From contig OX344752.2 in the NCBI GenBank assembly GCA_947034885.2, positions 9,920,001 to 9,984,000 on the forward strand: a DNA stretch of 64,000 nt, in the 5' to 3' direction. The stretch's first letter is position 1. The number at the start of each line of letters is the position of its first letter. Below are positions 12,700-24,843 of the stretch, in pieces. The notes under the pieces were generated by a model. The model was not told the DNA's origin. It made no database searches and saw only the letters and a program-made list of their open reading frames with translations. The translations under genes were made by a program, and so were the position numbers. The DNA is from Thuidium tamariscinum. Lineage: Eukaryota > Streptophyta > Bryopsida > Hypnales > Thuidiaceae.

Positions 12700-14400
12700 A
12701 TGAAAATTTGCATTTAATTAGCAAAAGTTAATTAATCTATTGTGAAGACAAGACAATCATAAATTAGAGATGCATACCTTGACATAGATGGATGAATCGT
12801 CTAGGACCAATGAGTTGACCCTATCATACTTTACAAATAAAGAAAATTTGCATTTAATTAGCAATAATCAATTAATCTGCTATAGAAGACAAAAGAATCT
12901 CTAAATTAATTGGTGTGTACTTTAATTTGGCAAGTAGAATTGATGAAGAATATACAACACTATTAGAAACTTGTCAATTTTAGGTGATAGATTTTAGGTG
13001 ACATCCAATGTAACAACCTATGTACTTTGTCAACAATAATGTCTGCCATAACATCTTGATATTGTGGCGGACATTAAACAATAAGTTTTAGGTGTCATCC
13101 AAAATAACAACTTGTATTTTTATGCCAACAGTAATGTCCACCATTACATTGAATGTCCCTTAAAATCCATCACCTAATAATGGAGTTGACCCTAGCGTGC
13201 TTCACTTGCAATGAAAATTTGCATTTAATTAGCAACAATCAATTAATCTACTATAGAGGACAAGAAAATTCTTAAATTAGAGGATGCATACTTTGACCTA
13301 ACCAGATTAATTAGAAAGGATTGTTAAGTTGACCTTAGCATACTTCATTTGTAAGGAAAATTTGCATTTAAGTTCTAAATGGTTTTGAATATGTTTTCAC
13401 CAAAACCACTCCAAAATTGCCATCTCTAATACATGTACCAAAACTTAGAAAAAAAAAAAATTTTAACACATGTAAATGTAGAATCTTGTAGTACACTTGT
13501 TTGCAAAAATGTAAAAAGAATTTCAGAATTTTCTACTATATAGAATGCAAGATAATAGCATTTGAATTGACAAAAATCATTTTTTTGGCCTTGCCAAAGA
13601 TTGGGCAACAACACTTCACATAATCACATTTGTTTGAAAAAAAAGTTTAAATTGATGGTTACTCTTTAAATTAATTTTCAAAAGGCAAGTTGGCTACATG
13701 CTTAAAATATTTCAAATCATTTGGAACTATACAACATATAGGAAAAAAATAGTAAGTAGAAAGAAGTTCAAAATGAGTCAAAATACTAAATTGTAAACAA
13801 TTTATTGATGGAATTGAAAATTTACAATCCCAAAAGTTAAAATGTTGTAATAAAAAATCTATATACTTATTCTTTTATTTTTTTCTAAAAAAAATTGAAT
13901 TAAATGAAGGCTTTCAAACTTTTTTGTAGTGTAGAGATTCTATAACTAGCTACAAACTACCCAAACTAAAACTCTTAATAACTTTTGACTCATCAATCAA
14001 AATGGAATGATTCAAATCTTTTCACTTAGATAAAACCTAATAAACTAATTTCAATTTTTTAATTTAAAAAATAATAATTTTCAAAGAAGTTCTTTTTGTT
14101 GCACGGACTACCTACCAAGCAATGAAAACTACATAATTATCTTTCAATAACATTTTAACCACATAGTCAAAATTATGAAAATTATTAGGCCTTGAAGCTA
14201 TTCTTTGGGCACATATCGTGTGAAGATTTCAAAGGAAAAAAAATCTCCATTTGTAGTGATCTACCCAAAATTGCTATATTACCAAAAAAACATAGTTTAG
14301 GCATTTAGAGGTTAATTAGCAACAACCAATTATTTACCATAGAAAACAAAGTAGTCCCTAAAGTAGTAGATGCATATGTTGATTTGGATGATAGAATTGG
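12700..14400 (+). repeat. Dispersed-tandem repeat units with GCATTTAATTAGCAA
   Basis: The block AAAATTTGCATTTAATTAGCAA followed by CAATTAATCT recurs at about 12708, 12845 and 13216. A fourth unit starts at about 13358 and resumes at 14312, interrupted by a family 2 TTAA element. The intact units give the empty-site sequence for that insertion. Spacing between units is irregular (about 140 and 370 bp). Function unknown. Confidence 0.75.
13372..14311 (+). mobile_element. TTAA family 2 element with readable empty site
   Basis: It is 940 bp long, with TTAA at 13368-13371 and 14312-14315. It starts GTTCTAAATGG and ends GGCATTTAGAGG, an imperfect inverted pair. Removing it and one TTAA restores GCATTTAATTAGCAACAACC, which matches the intact neighbouring units (for example at 13216). 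This shows directly that the target duplication is TTAA. No coding frame; non-autonomous. Confidence 0.88.
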
Positions 14401-15085
14401 CAAAGACCATTGGATTGATTTGGCCAAATGAATAGGCAACTCATTGGCATCAAATTTGAAGCATTCACTGTGTGAATAGAATTCACAAACTTGATCAGTA
14501 TCCTAGAAAGGTTGTCCATACAATCATACGTTTTGTCAAAAACATGTTGATTTGTATGAGGACTCTCCTCCAATTTTACTTGGCACAACACTAAAAGACA
14601 AATCCCGAGACAAATATTATCCAAATCCTCATTCTAATGTTATTAGGGATATCTTTAAATCCTAACAATTAAGAAAATAAACATGGTGAAGTGGCCTATG
14701 AAGATAGTAAAGAAAGTAACCACAATAAACCCTAAAAATTCTAAAGAACACCAAGGAGATGTTCACAATATGGAGGAGATGTAGAGGAATAAAAGCAACA
14801 TCCTAAATTCTTAACAACTTATCAACACAAGCAAAACAACATTCCACACCTATGGAAGTTTTCTTTGCACCAAACAAAATGCAGAAGTAACAAAACAAGA
14901 ATATGAAGATAAACCAAAAAAATAGAAGGTAAGAACAATGTAAGGCAAGCATAACATAAGCTTAGAGCAAGAGGATGAGCTAAAAAAAGGGAAAAAAAAA
15001 TGCAAGGCATTTGCAGTACATGCGTGGATGAAGAACATGAGCTAAAAAAAAGATGAAAATACAATGCAAGTCAGCTATAGCTTAA
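14316..15085. other. Intergenic, no gene recognised
   Basis: This holds the tail of the GCATTTAATTAGC unit and then AT-rich DNA. Minus-strand frames of 60-90 codons at 14358-14624 and 14822-15064 are low-complexity (Leu/Phe/Ser/Cys-rich) and overlap each other; they are most likely chance frames. Confidence 0.5.
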
Positions 15086-15450
15086 CCCCTAAAGCCGTTA
15101 ACAACATTTTTTGAGATTATAAATTTTTTGGGCAACTCACTACAAATGGAGTTTTTATTTTTTTTCTTTGAAATTTTGATACAATGTGTGCCCAAGGAGT
15201 AGCTTTAAGGCCCAACAATTTTCATAACTTTTGTCTTCACGATTAAAAAGTTATGGTAGGATATGTTGTTTTTCTTACTCGGCAGGCAGCCCGGGCAGCT
15301 GAAAAAACTTCTTCAAAAAAACTTTTTCTTAAAAAAAGAAATTTCAAATTGATTCTTTAGGTTTATAAAGGCATGGGAAGCTTTGAATCATTCCATTTGG
15401 ATTAATGAGTCAAAAGTTATGAGGTTTTTTAGTTTGCGGGTAGATATGGA
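15086..15450 (-). mobile_element. TTAA family 2 element, truncated (copy J)
   Basis: After TTAA at 15082-15085 it reads CCCCTAAAGCCGTTAAC, then GGGCAACTCACTACAAATGG and GAGTAGCTTTAAGGCCCAAC. These blocks are the reverse complement of the right part of family 2, also seen at 47757 onwards. The match fades around 15450 and no second terminus is found. It is a fragment. Confidence 0.65.
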
Positions 15451-15970
15451 GACATTTCATAATATTTTGGATCTTTGTGGAATTTATTATGAATTTTTGG
15501 AGAGGAAAAACAATGATCTTAAGAAGCAATGACTTCCTAAAATGTACATAACTAGTATATTGATGGTAAATGGAAGAAAGAAAAATATACCTTGAGCAAC
15601 ATTATAGGACATTTACAAGACAATTATAGAGTGCAATCAATATCAAGATGTCTTTCTTTAGCTATTAGTGATACATTCATGACTAATGTACCTAGTGGTT
15701 AGGATTGACACCTCCTATTGAATGTTTAATATTTTTATAGATGCTAAAAAAATACATGGGATGTATTAAAAACATTTGAATAATGATAAAAGAATGAAAT
15801 TTTTCACAAGATTCAATTTTTTCTATACAAAAAATCTCTTCAATAAATTGGAATCTACTTTTAGAAGTACTTTGTGCTAACTTTGGCCACTAGACTTTAT
15901 TTTTGAAGTGTCTAAAGTCAACATATTTTTGAAGCAAGAAAAGGATCTCTACAACTTTAGAGAATATTAA

Positions 15971-16893
15971 CCCCTAAAGGACCAAGGCCTTTTTTCTGTC
16001 AAAAACCTCTCAAAACTGCCATTTCTGTTGCATTCATCCAAGAAAACAAAAAATATAATTTTTTAAGAATCTAACCGTATGATCTTGTATTTAACTTGAT
16101 TGAGATCAAGTGGTAAAAATTTCATGAAGTTTGACCATACAGATTAGAAGATATGAGCATTCAAAGTTGGAAATACAAGTTTTTTTGAACTGTGATTTGC
16201 AATTTCAGATGACTTTGACTGGAATTTGTATTAAAAAAATTGCACTATAGACTTTGAATTTATAATTTTTTGTGTTAAGAAATTGAGTTGAGAGTCTAGG
16301 AAAAAAATTTCACACAAAAAACACTTGATTTTCATTCTTTAAAAAATTGTTAAGTAGATGTAGGTCAAGATTGAAAGAAAAACTAAATGGTTAATAACTC
16401 TAAGATGGGATTGAAATACAATAATCCCAATGGTGAGATTGTTCTAGAAAGTAAACATAACCTTGTCCAACAATTTTTTTTGAAAAATTGTAAAAATTGC
16501 ATTCAAAAATGAATCCTATAAGTTATTTTTTCAAGAAATTGTTTAGATTGCCCGAAAAACAAGATTGTCCATAACTTTCTCATTATAGGTCCAAATAGAG
16601 TGAATCAAAGCTTCACATGTAGGCAAAAATATATTATTTTAGAAAAAAAAAAATTTTAATTAAATTTTGACTTTTTGCAAAAAAAAATTTCTGCCCGCCG
16701 AATGAAAATTTGGGCTTTTTGTGGTATAACTTTTGCTCCCGGTCACCAATTGAAATAAAAATTACATTCCCATGAAGCTAATCAGTTTTCCTATTTTATG
16801 AGATAGTTTCAAAAAGATTCATTAAAAATTGAGGTCTACGGAACCTGCCCGAACTCCAAATTGTCCCCCGAGGGGATAATGGTCCTTTAGGGG
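15971..16893 (+). mobile_element. TTAA family 1 element (copy C)
   Basis: It is 923 bp, flanked by TTAA at 15967-15970 and 16894-16897. The ends read CCCCTAAAGGACCAAGGCC and, reversed from the right, CCCCTAAAGGACCATTATCC, a 14-bp perfect inverted terminal repeat followed by unrelated sequence. It is the best-preserved copy for defining the family. It has no transposase. The only GC-richer parts are the block GCCCGCCGAA near 16695 and GTCCCCCGAGGGGA near the right end, itself a small palindrome. Confidence 0.88.
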
Positions 16894-16897
16894 TTAA

Positions 16898-18560
16898 AGA
16901 AGGAACACATTTCAAAGTCCTAGAGATGCAAAGAGAATGTTAAATTCAAACTTCGATGAATTATACATGTGTATACTTGGTGGTGAATCATATATTAGAA
17001 GAATATTCTTTATTTGATATAAATAAAAATGAATTGGTTGAAATATACAAGAATGATATTCCACTCATTCTATTTAGTAAATAGCACATTATTTCATAGT
17101 CCTATGGAATACTATGAATACTGTTAATTAGTGTACCTATTAGAAATATTTTTAATTTCAAACCTAGTTTTTTATGTAAGTTGAACTTTTTGTTGACTAG
17201 CAACCAATAAGTGTAATATTGGGAATATATCAACGAAATAATGTACATGGAACTATTTTAGATTAAGTTGAAAATGAATTCTTCTAACTTCAAAAGTTGC
17301 ATGGGAAACATTATATCTTACTAGATTAGTTGCAACTTTTTCAATTCAAATGACATTCAAATTTAGGCCTTTTTAAAGTAAAAACTTGTAAAGGACCAAG
17401 TATCTATTCAATGTACGCAAGAAATCTTAGGTAGGTTCCTACAAAGTCATTTATGTTCAAATGTTCTTGAAATTTGAACACAATGTGTAAACATGTATTT
17501 TCTTCACAAAAATCTAATTTTTTTCTAATCAAGTGTTTGGATCAAAAGTTATATTGCCTTGAATTTTTGGACAACTTGAGCAATTTTGGGCAACTTTTGC
17601 ATAACTCCTTTTCTTTTGGAATTTGGTAAGTATGTAATTTAGATGATATAAGATGCAAATGTAAAAAAAATAACCATGTCTAGTGTAAAAATATCACTCT
17701 AGAAGGAGTTTAAGTATACTAGCCCTATTAGACAAGTTTGGAAAAAAAAATTCTTCTAATTTTGAACTTCATAATCTTTTAATATATCCATCTGAAGTTT
17801 TTGAAATTATTTGCACACATTCCTATAGTAGTCTAGTTTATATTTATATGGTTGAATTTTGAAAATAAAATAAAAAAATTTCAAGTTTTTCTCATTCTCT
17901 AGAAAGTGGCAATTTTTCACAATTTCTATTCAAAATGAACCCAAGTCCTTTCTTAATTTATATTGTAATTGAAAGCACAACTTCAACCCTTAAATGCCAA
18001 GCCATTTAAATGACCATGGAAATTAAGAATTTTAGTGATATGAAAATCATTAATTCAAAAAAAATTCAAAAGCACTTGTTGGTAGTCAAAGCACTATAAA
18101 AGATCTTCCCTTTCCACCCCTAATTCCAAAGATGATAGTTGCAATTTTATCCTATACAAAGAGATTCTCTAGCATTCAATGACCAAAATCAAGCCTTTGC
18201 ATTACTTATAGACTAAACTAAATTCCACAAGGCTTTATTAGATTGATTGATTCTTTAGAGTAGCATTCAATGACCAAAATCGGTCCTTTGTATTATTTAT
18301 GGACTAAACTAAATTCCACAAGGCTTCATTTGATTGATTGATTCTTTAAAGTAGGATGGTGGGATGCACTCCACATTGATATACTTACCTCCACAAGGTC
18401 AAAGGACAAAGAAAAACTAGAGTTGAAATTGAACATGATATCTCTTTAGAAATAAGTTCCAACATTAACCACACTTGCACCTTGTGTTGGTTCCATCAAA
18501 AGCTTCTTGATAATGATCCAATTTAGAACTTCAAAAAGAATTTGTTCTCAAAATGGCATA
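16898..18560. other. AT-rich intergenic DNA
   Basis: No gene or transposon end is recognised. One tandem duplication at 18171-18352 is listed separately. Composition rises in GC after about 18560, where the region of the RING gene begins. Confidence 0.5.
18171..18352 (+). repeat. 91-bp tandem duplication
   Basis: Two units starting AGCATTCAATGACCAAAATC and ending GATTGATTGATTCTTTA lie head to tail with a period of 91 bp and a handful of differences. Confidence 0.88.
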
Positions 18561-19363
18561 ATGTTATGCTCACTCCGTAAATGGTTGTTACGAATTAAAT
18601 ATTCGACAACAATAAACAGAATAATAGGTGTACATTGTATTGGTTCAGAAGCCCTTAAATAAGCATAACCCTTACATGCTATGGAGTAGTTCGTACATCT
18701 AGCGTAGGTAACACTGACAACACGCAACAGTGGAATCGATTACCAAAAAGGCTTCACACTTCGTTCACATCGAATTCAGCTCAAGTATTTAGTAATACGA
18801 AACCTCTGGACATGTGGAGCCTGAAATAAATATTAGTATAATAAGCGTACATTGCACATTGCACATCGTAATAATAACTTACTTTTCAAAGCCATCTCAG
18901 TGAAATAGCTCACGATAACCCAGTTTAAATATATCAACTGAAAAAATTTGAGAGCACCATTGTTGGAGCGAATCAATTTCCTTCATCTCCAAACTTCCAG
19001 TCCACGCACGAAGTCGATATGGGAATCTTGAATTTGACACAAAGGACTTGCGCGCAGCTCGACGTTTCTTGCAATTGAAATCACAAAAACCGATCGCACA
19101 TAAAGTGAATGAAGGAAACTTTGTCTCTACGGGTAAGGAAACTGAAAGGCGGAGCTCCATTTAGAAGTCAGGCTCTGGGTTGTTTCCATGCATCCAAAGT
19201 GCACTTTCTTTCAATGGCGGGTATCACTAAGACAGTGCACTATAATTTCCTATAGCATCTGTTATTTACACATGATCACATACAGTTTCCTGCTACGTAG
19301 AGTATTTCTACGATTTTGTTCCAGGGAGTCGTAGCCGAGTACAGCAGCAATTTGGGGTCGTCA

Positions 19364-20101
19364 TCACACTGTCTCGGTCCGATTTCTGTTGCCGTGTACA
19401 ATGTTGTATTTGCACAGAGGACAAGTTGCATTGATGCGTAGCCATTTGTTGATACACGTACCATGGAAGTGATGGGAACAAGGAAGATCGCGAAGCTCCA
19501 CACCATCCTCGTACGACGAAAGACATATGCAGCATTCTGCATCGTCTTCAAACAATGGCCGCTCCATCAAATTCTCCGAAGCTCCAACATATGTCATCAT
19601 ACCTGCAAGAGGTCGCTCCTTCTCTCCTTTCGCTTTCTCGTCACTATTGGATTTCCGGAACTTCGCGGTAGGCAAACTACTGATGTCTTCTTCCGACGCC
19701 CCTTCTTGGTCTGCCACTGCATATAAAATGGCAATGATGCAGGGAAGGCAACAGCAAACCGCTATGCCAATGACACAGGCCAGTGCCACACAAAATACAA
19801 CGAAAAATACATCGAATGCCAAAAATACCACACATAGCCAATACACATGTGGAGCATCGACCGAAAGCGACTGGCCCCCAGCTGTAATCCAATAGAATCC
19901 CGCAATCCACCATACAAATGAAAACATGGTATTCGCCGATTCCAGCCGCTTCGCCCAGCTCGCATCGTTAGATCCGCCCTCGTCCTCGAACCCGGAGTCG
20001 ACATCATTCTCTCCATTGGTAACAAGAGGAGATGAAGAGGCAGAATTTGAAGGAGAATTCAAATTCAAATTGACATTCGCCTGTTGTTGTTGCTGTTGTA
20101 A

Positions 20102-20137
<36 letters not shown>

Positions 20138-20605
20138 TTGCCGACGACGATACTCACAGCAAACACAAAGCATGTGCACGACACATTGTAACGCGTACCC
20201 CAAAATCCATAACCGAAGCTTATTGCAGTTCTTTTCTTCTTTGCTCATGGCCAAGATGGCCAGCGACACCTGAACGAAGGCCAAGTTCCATATCAAGTCG
20301 AGCACCACCACGGGTTTTGAATACGCCCAATCGCTTTGCCGCTCCTCCAGCTGCTCCGCGGCGCTCTCCCGCACCAGCATCGACGGCTCCCGCATCATGC
20401 GCCGGCTCCCCGCGCGACGCAGAAACCTCGCCGCGCCTTGGACTCTGCTCCGGCTGCCACCCCTCTGCGCCCCCCCGCCTCCGTCGCTCCCGCTGCCACT
20501 CCCGCTGCTGGAGCTCCCGTTCCCATTCTGAATCAACGGCGCCGCGATGTCGGACTCCGTCGTCGAAGAGGAAAACGAAACCCTATTCCTGCTGTCCCTG
20601 TCCAT
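19364..20605 (-). CDS. RIE1-like membrane RING-H2 E3 ubiquitin ligase
   Basis: A single uninterrupted frame encodes 413 residues. A Ser/Gly-rich N-terminus leads to the family signature MMREPSMLVRESAAEQLEE and RQSDWAYSKPVVVLDLIWNL (about residues 70-107), then two membrane spans (about 99-120 and 130-150), a Gln tract (about 156-175), an acidic linker, a further hydrophobic span and a long hydrophobic stretch, and a C-terminal RING-H2 finger. The ligands are C358, C361, C376, H378, H381, C384, C395 and C398 (C-x2-C, C-x-H-x2-H-x2-C, C-x2-C). This order is that of the plant RIE1 / At1g12760-type proteins, which transfer ubiquitin at membranes. I chose the Met at 20605 (MDRDSRNRVSF); the frame opens 25 codons earlier at 20680, but that part is unlike the family, and a possible donor (TTCAG/GTGATTG) lies just upstream. 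The Gln tract is not part of the family core and is probably variable. Confidence 0.92.
20081..20140 (-). repeat. CAG/CAA repeat coding for a Gln tract
   Basis: On the minus strand this is a run of CAG and CAA codons broken once by TTA, giving about 13 Gln, one Leu and 6 Gln. It sits in the loop after the second membrane span of the RING protein. The pure CAG core is likely to be length-variable. It produces spurious Cys-rich and Leu-rich frames in the other readings. Confidence 0.9.
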
Positions 20606-21718
20606 TGTGCTCACCCTCTCGCCCTCTCCCGGCCACAAATCTTGACCACGAATTCTCTGCTCACACTGCCGTGTCCGCAATCACCTGAATCCCCAAAATA
20701 CGAAAAAAATCCGCTGATACACTACACTTCAAAGGAAAAACCCTAAAGACAAACTTTCGAACGCGCTGCCCTAGTTTACGCTATTCCACATCCACACCAC
20801 TAATTCCGTTATGACCTTTTCGAGTTCTCTACCACGGAAATTAGGATCCATCTCCAGTCACCGCATCGCAACAATTTTTCTCTACTTGAAAAAAAGAAAC
20901 AAAATTGGAAACTTTGAAAAACATGCTCTCAAACCCTCAACCCCATTTGCTTCGACGACGACAAGCTCAAACCCTCGTTTCCTCCGCCACCCCACGTCGC
21001 AAGGTTCCGCTACTGCACTGCACCACAGCATGCAATTGAAATGGTAAAAAGGAAGCAAACAGGCGACGAGACAGGATGATCGAATTCAATGGCAGTGAGA
21101 GCGAGGAAGAGGACAACACACCCTTCCTGGTGTCGCAATGGGAGGCTCTGCAAGCATTCACGAAGCAGTGACGAGGACCTGGAAGAACCAAGAGCAGAAC
21201 CGGGCGCGGAACCAGGCACAGAAACTAGCGCGGAATGAGGGACAGAGGCCTACAAATCTACAATGTTAGGGCAGACTTTCAGACACCTTGAATCGGCAAA
21301 AACCTTGCATCAGCAAAATCTTGCAAAAAAAAACCCAAAAGAAACTCCAAATTTTACATGGAAGTGTGCAATATAGTAGGTGGAAGACAAGAATTAGGAT
21401 TGTTGACTACAAATATTAGAAGGAAGCTTGTGAAAAAGCAAGGGGCAAGATTATGAATTTTGAAAAATTATAATTTGCCTGGGGCTTAAACTTTTGGGTT
21501 GATTTTTAGTTTGATTGCATTCAAAATATGTAATTTTTCCTATTCAAATTGTAACAAAAGTATCATGAATGTCATGAAAGGCATAATTTTTTTAGGAAAA
21601 CTTGGCATTTCAAACACCCAACATCGAAGTTTTCATTAAGTAGAAGTTGGTTGTATATTTACGAAAAACATGATGACATTGAAACAAGGTCTTCATTAAG
21701 TTGATTTTGTACATCTTA
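20606..21718. other. 5' flank of the RING gene
   Basis: GC-richer DNA extends to about 21250 and probably holds the leader and promoter of the minus-strand RING gene. Open frames on both strands here are short and mutually overlapping. From 21250 to the foldback element the sequence turns AT-rich without recognisable features. Confidence 0.5.
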
Positions 21719-23897
21719 GGGTACGTGCACACCAACTGTTAGTAAACATTTTGGTGTTATTACAGGGGGCTAGTTTGACGTAGTCAACCTCTTGGGGGGC
21801 AAAGCTAGGATGCAAGTAGAAATTGCTTTTATTTTGCCTTAAATTGATTTTTTTCCCATCCTTGCACCCCTTTTGTTGCAATGTTAGCCAATAAGAATTC
21901 CCCAAAAGTTGTCAATCCATACATCCAAGCAACAAAGTAGAATAGAATCCAATGAAGTAGCTTTTATGCCACATATTTCATTTATTGATCTACTTTCTCA
22001 CTCGAGCTTCTTGGTCAATCTTCACCAAAACTAAAAGAGGAGAGAAGCTCTTTATATTAGTGGGATAGTGGTGGATGAAACAAACCATGTGGGATATGTG
22101 AATGAGGACAAAGAAGAGCTCCACCACTCATTGTTAAGTGAAAAAGTAGGAATTGTGATAGAAGTCAAATTTCATACTTCATTTAGACATAGTAAATTTT
22201 TTTTTTTTCAACAAACTTCAAACTAGGAAAAGTTATGGACAAATTTTAGAGAGGGTGTTTGAAAATGTCCAAAAAAATCTCTTTTCCACACACCCTCGTG
22301 AATTTTGTCCTAAACTCTTACAAGAGGTTCTAAAATCCCAAACTAGCTTGATTCTCCAACTTCTTCTAGTTCAATTTTTTTCAAATGGAAGCTAAAACAC
22401 AATTGATCAAAACATGGGTGGACAAGTAAGATTCTTCATCAACTATATAAATCTTTGTCTTGCAAGTTATTTCTAGACCATTGGAATAGTTTGACAAGGT
22501 ACATTCGATCAAGTCTCATGGTCACTTCCTACTAATTTGACAATAGCACAAGTCAAGCAAATGAAAAGGCTTGAGTACATTATTGTAAGTGTTGCACAAA
22601 TTTTGTTTGCGATTCATGTAGTCCGACCTATTGGCTATCCAGGCCGTTATTTTATAAGTACAGAGAATTTTTGAAAGGTTGTTTCAATATTGTATCAAGC
22701 ATGCTTACACAAATATATTCTTTAACAATATTTCATAATTGTATTAACGATGTTTAAATTTTTCTAGTATGTAAAGAATGTCTCATCGTTGTCTCAATAA
22801 TAAATGAATGTTCTCATAATTTATAATTTGCCTAATTGTCATTTTAACAATGGCTAAATGTTGTTGTGCTACTATGGATTAATTTCAAATCTAATGGTCT
22901 ATCTATAATGTGTTGAAACATTATATATTTTTTAATACGTTCAACCATTAGGTAAACATCCAAAAATATTCCATGAATGTTCTAAATAACAATAGAACAA
23001 TTTTTAGTCGTTTTCACTACTTTGAAAAAGTACACTAATGGCTTGCACCAAATGTTGAAACAACAATAAAACAAGAGGGGAGGAAACTTTGAGGTGTAAC
23101 TATGAACGACTTCATTTTTTGTAAACAAAATTGAAAAGTGTTGATTATGGTACAATGTTAGTGGTGGAGAATTTTCAAAAAAGGATTGAAAGGGATGTAT
23201 TTGTAGAATTGAACACCATTGTCATCTGTGCTTTCCTTTCAAAGTATTCAATACTTGGTAATTCTTAAACTCATCAATGCCTAAATTTTGAAAATATTTT
23301 TTATTTAATTAATTTAGTAAAATTCACTTATTTTTTCTAAACTTATTACAAATTAAATGGGATTAATTCCCCATATGCCAAAAGTAAATTCATAACAAAT
23401 CTACATGTGCTATTCATAGTGCATAACATTGCACAACGTTTTTGACACTTCATTTGTTTGAATGTTGAAATTGATGATTAGAAAATTTTCATATGAAGCT
23501 TCTAATATGTTTAATGATTAGTCTTTGTTAAATCAATTTTAAAACACCTAACTTCCCGATACTTGAAAAGTATAATTTTAATTTCATTTCTTGAATGAAA
23601 ATTTGTTGTGATCAATTGACAAAACTTATGCAATAGACATACATGTGAAATAAATATTTACAATGGAGGGTTGACAATAAAAACATCACTACTTAGATTC
23701 TCATAAAGTAATGATGCTTATATGTGACAAATTTTGCAATTGCACATTCTATAGAAACTACCAATTTCTTGTAGGATTTTTGTAGAAGTTAATAGAATAT
23801 TCTAGAATATCCTAAAATGAATTTTTGTAGACAACATATGAATGGAAGAAAAAAATTCACAATGCTATAAAATTAGTGTCCCTACAACAATATTGTA

Positions 23898-24677
23898 CAG
23901 TGGGGTACCAATCAAAATGTCGTTTTCGCATTCGCAGTGAGAAAAATTTCAACATTGCCAACTTTGAAAGCCTCTCGAGAGCTCAAAAATTGGTATTTTA
24001 CCACGAGATTTTTACCACATTTTCATCTTTAAGTTAGTTATATGCATGAAAAATTTCAAGGCCAAAAAATTCACCGAAAAAAAGTTATTCAAAATCTACC
24101 AACATTGGTAGTTGTGGAAATTTTTTCACTGCTGCCAACTTTGACAGCCTCCCAAAGATTGAATTTTTTTTTTGCCATGAAACTCTTGGATCAAAAACAT
24201 CTTTATGTTAGTAATACATGATAAAAATTTCAAGGCCAAAAGATTAATACAAAAAAAGATGTTAACAATCTATCAACATGTGTCGTTTTGAGAATTAATT
24301 GTGAAAACCGTTTCACTACTTCAACTTTGACACCCTCTCAAGGGCTGAAAAATTGCTTATTTACTATGAAATTTTTTCCACAAAGTGATTTCTATGTTAA
24401 TAACATTTGTGACAAGTTTCAAAGCCAAAAAAGTTATTTAAAAAAAGATATACAAAATCTACCAACATGTGTAGTTGTGAAAAACCATTTCACTACTTCC
24501 AACTTTGACACCTTCCTAAGGGCTACAATTTTACTTATTTACCAACAATTTTACTTATTTACCCTGAATTTTTTTGCACAAGATCCCCTCTATGCTAATA
24601 ACATGTGTGCCAAATTTGAAGGTCAAAAGATTTACACAAAAAAAAAATTTACAATTTACACACATGTGTAGTTGTGG
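23898..24677 (+). repeat. Left inverted repeat of the Tc1 element, tandem units inside
   Basis: About four units of roughly 180-200 bp follow each other; each carries the core CAACTTTGA(C/A)A(G/C)CC(T/C)(T/C)C, then a TTTACCA/TATGAAATTTTT block, a TCAAGGCCAAAA block and ATCTACCAACAT(T/G)(G/T)G. A fifth, diverged unit (about 24680-24855) adjoins the transposase stop but lies outside the paired part. The units are imperfect copies of each other, whereas left and right repeats match almost base for base. Confidence 0.85.
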
Positions 24678-24843
24678 GAAACAATGGGGGAACCATTTCA
24701 TTGCTACCAACTTTGACACCCTCTCAATGGTTAAGAAATTGTCTATTTACCACGAAATTTTTGGCACAACATGATCTTTATGTTAACAACATTCATGCCA
24801 AATTTCAAGGTCAAAAAATTTATACTAAAAAAATATTTACAAT

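Noticed and set aside
12700-13240. CRISPR-like array
   Set aside because: The repeated GCATTTAATTAGCAA blocks have irregular spacing and decay, and the window is plant nuclear DNA.
18897-19160. 87-codon minus-strand frame downstream of the RING stop
   Set aside because: No family match; the position fits the 3' UTR of the RING gene.
19926-20746. Cys-rich and Pro/Arg-rich plus-strand frames opposite the RING gene
   Set aside because: They are antisense shadows of the Gln tract and the Ser/Gly-rich N-terminus of the RING protein.
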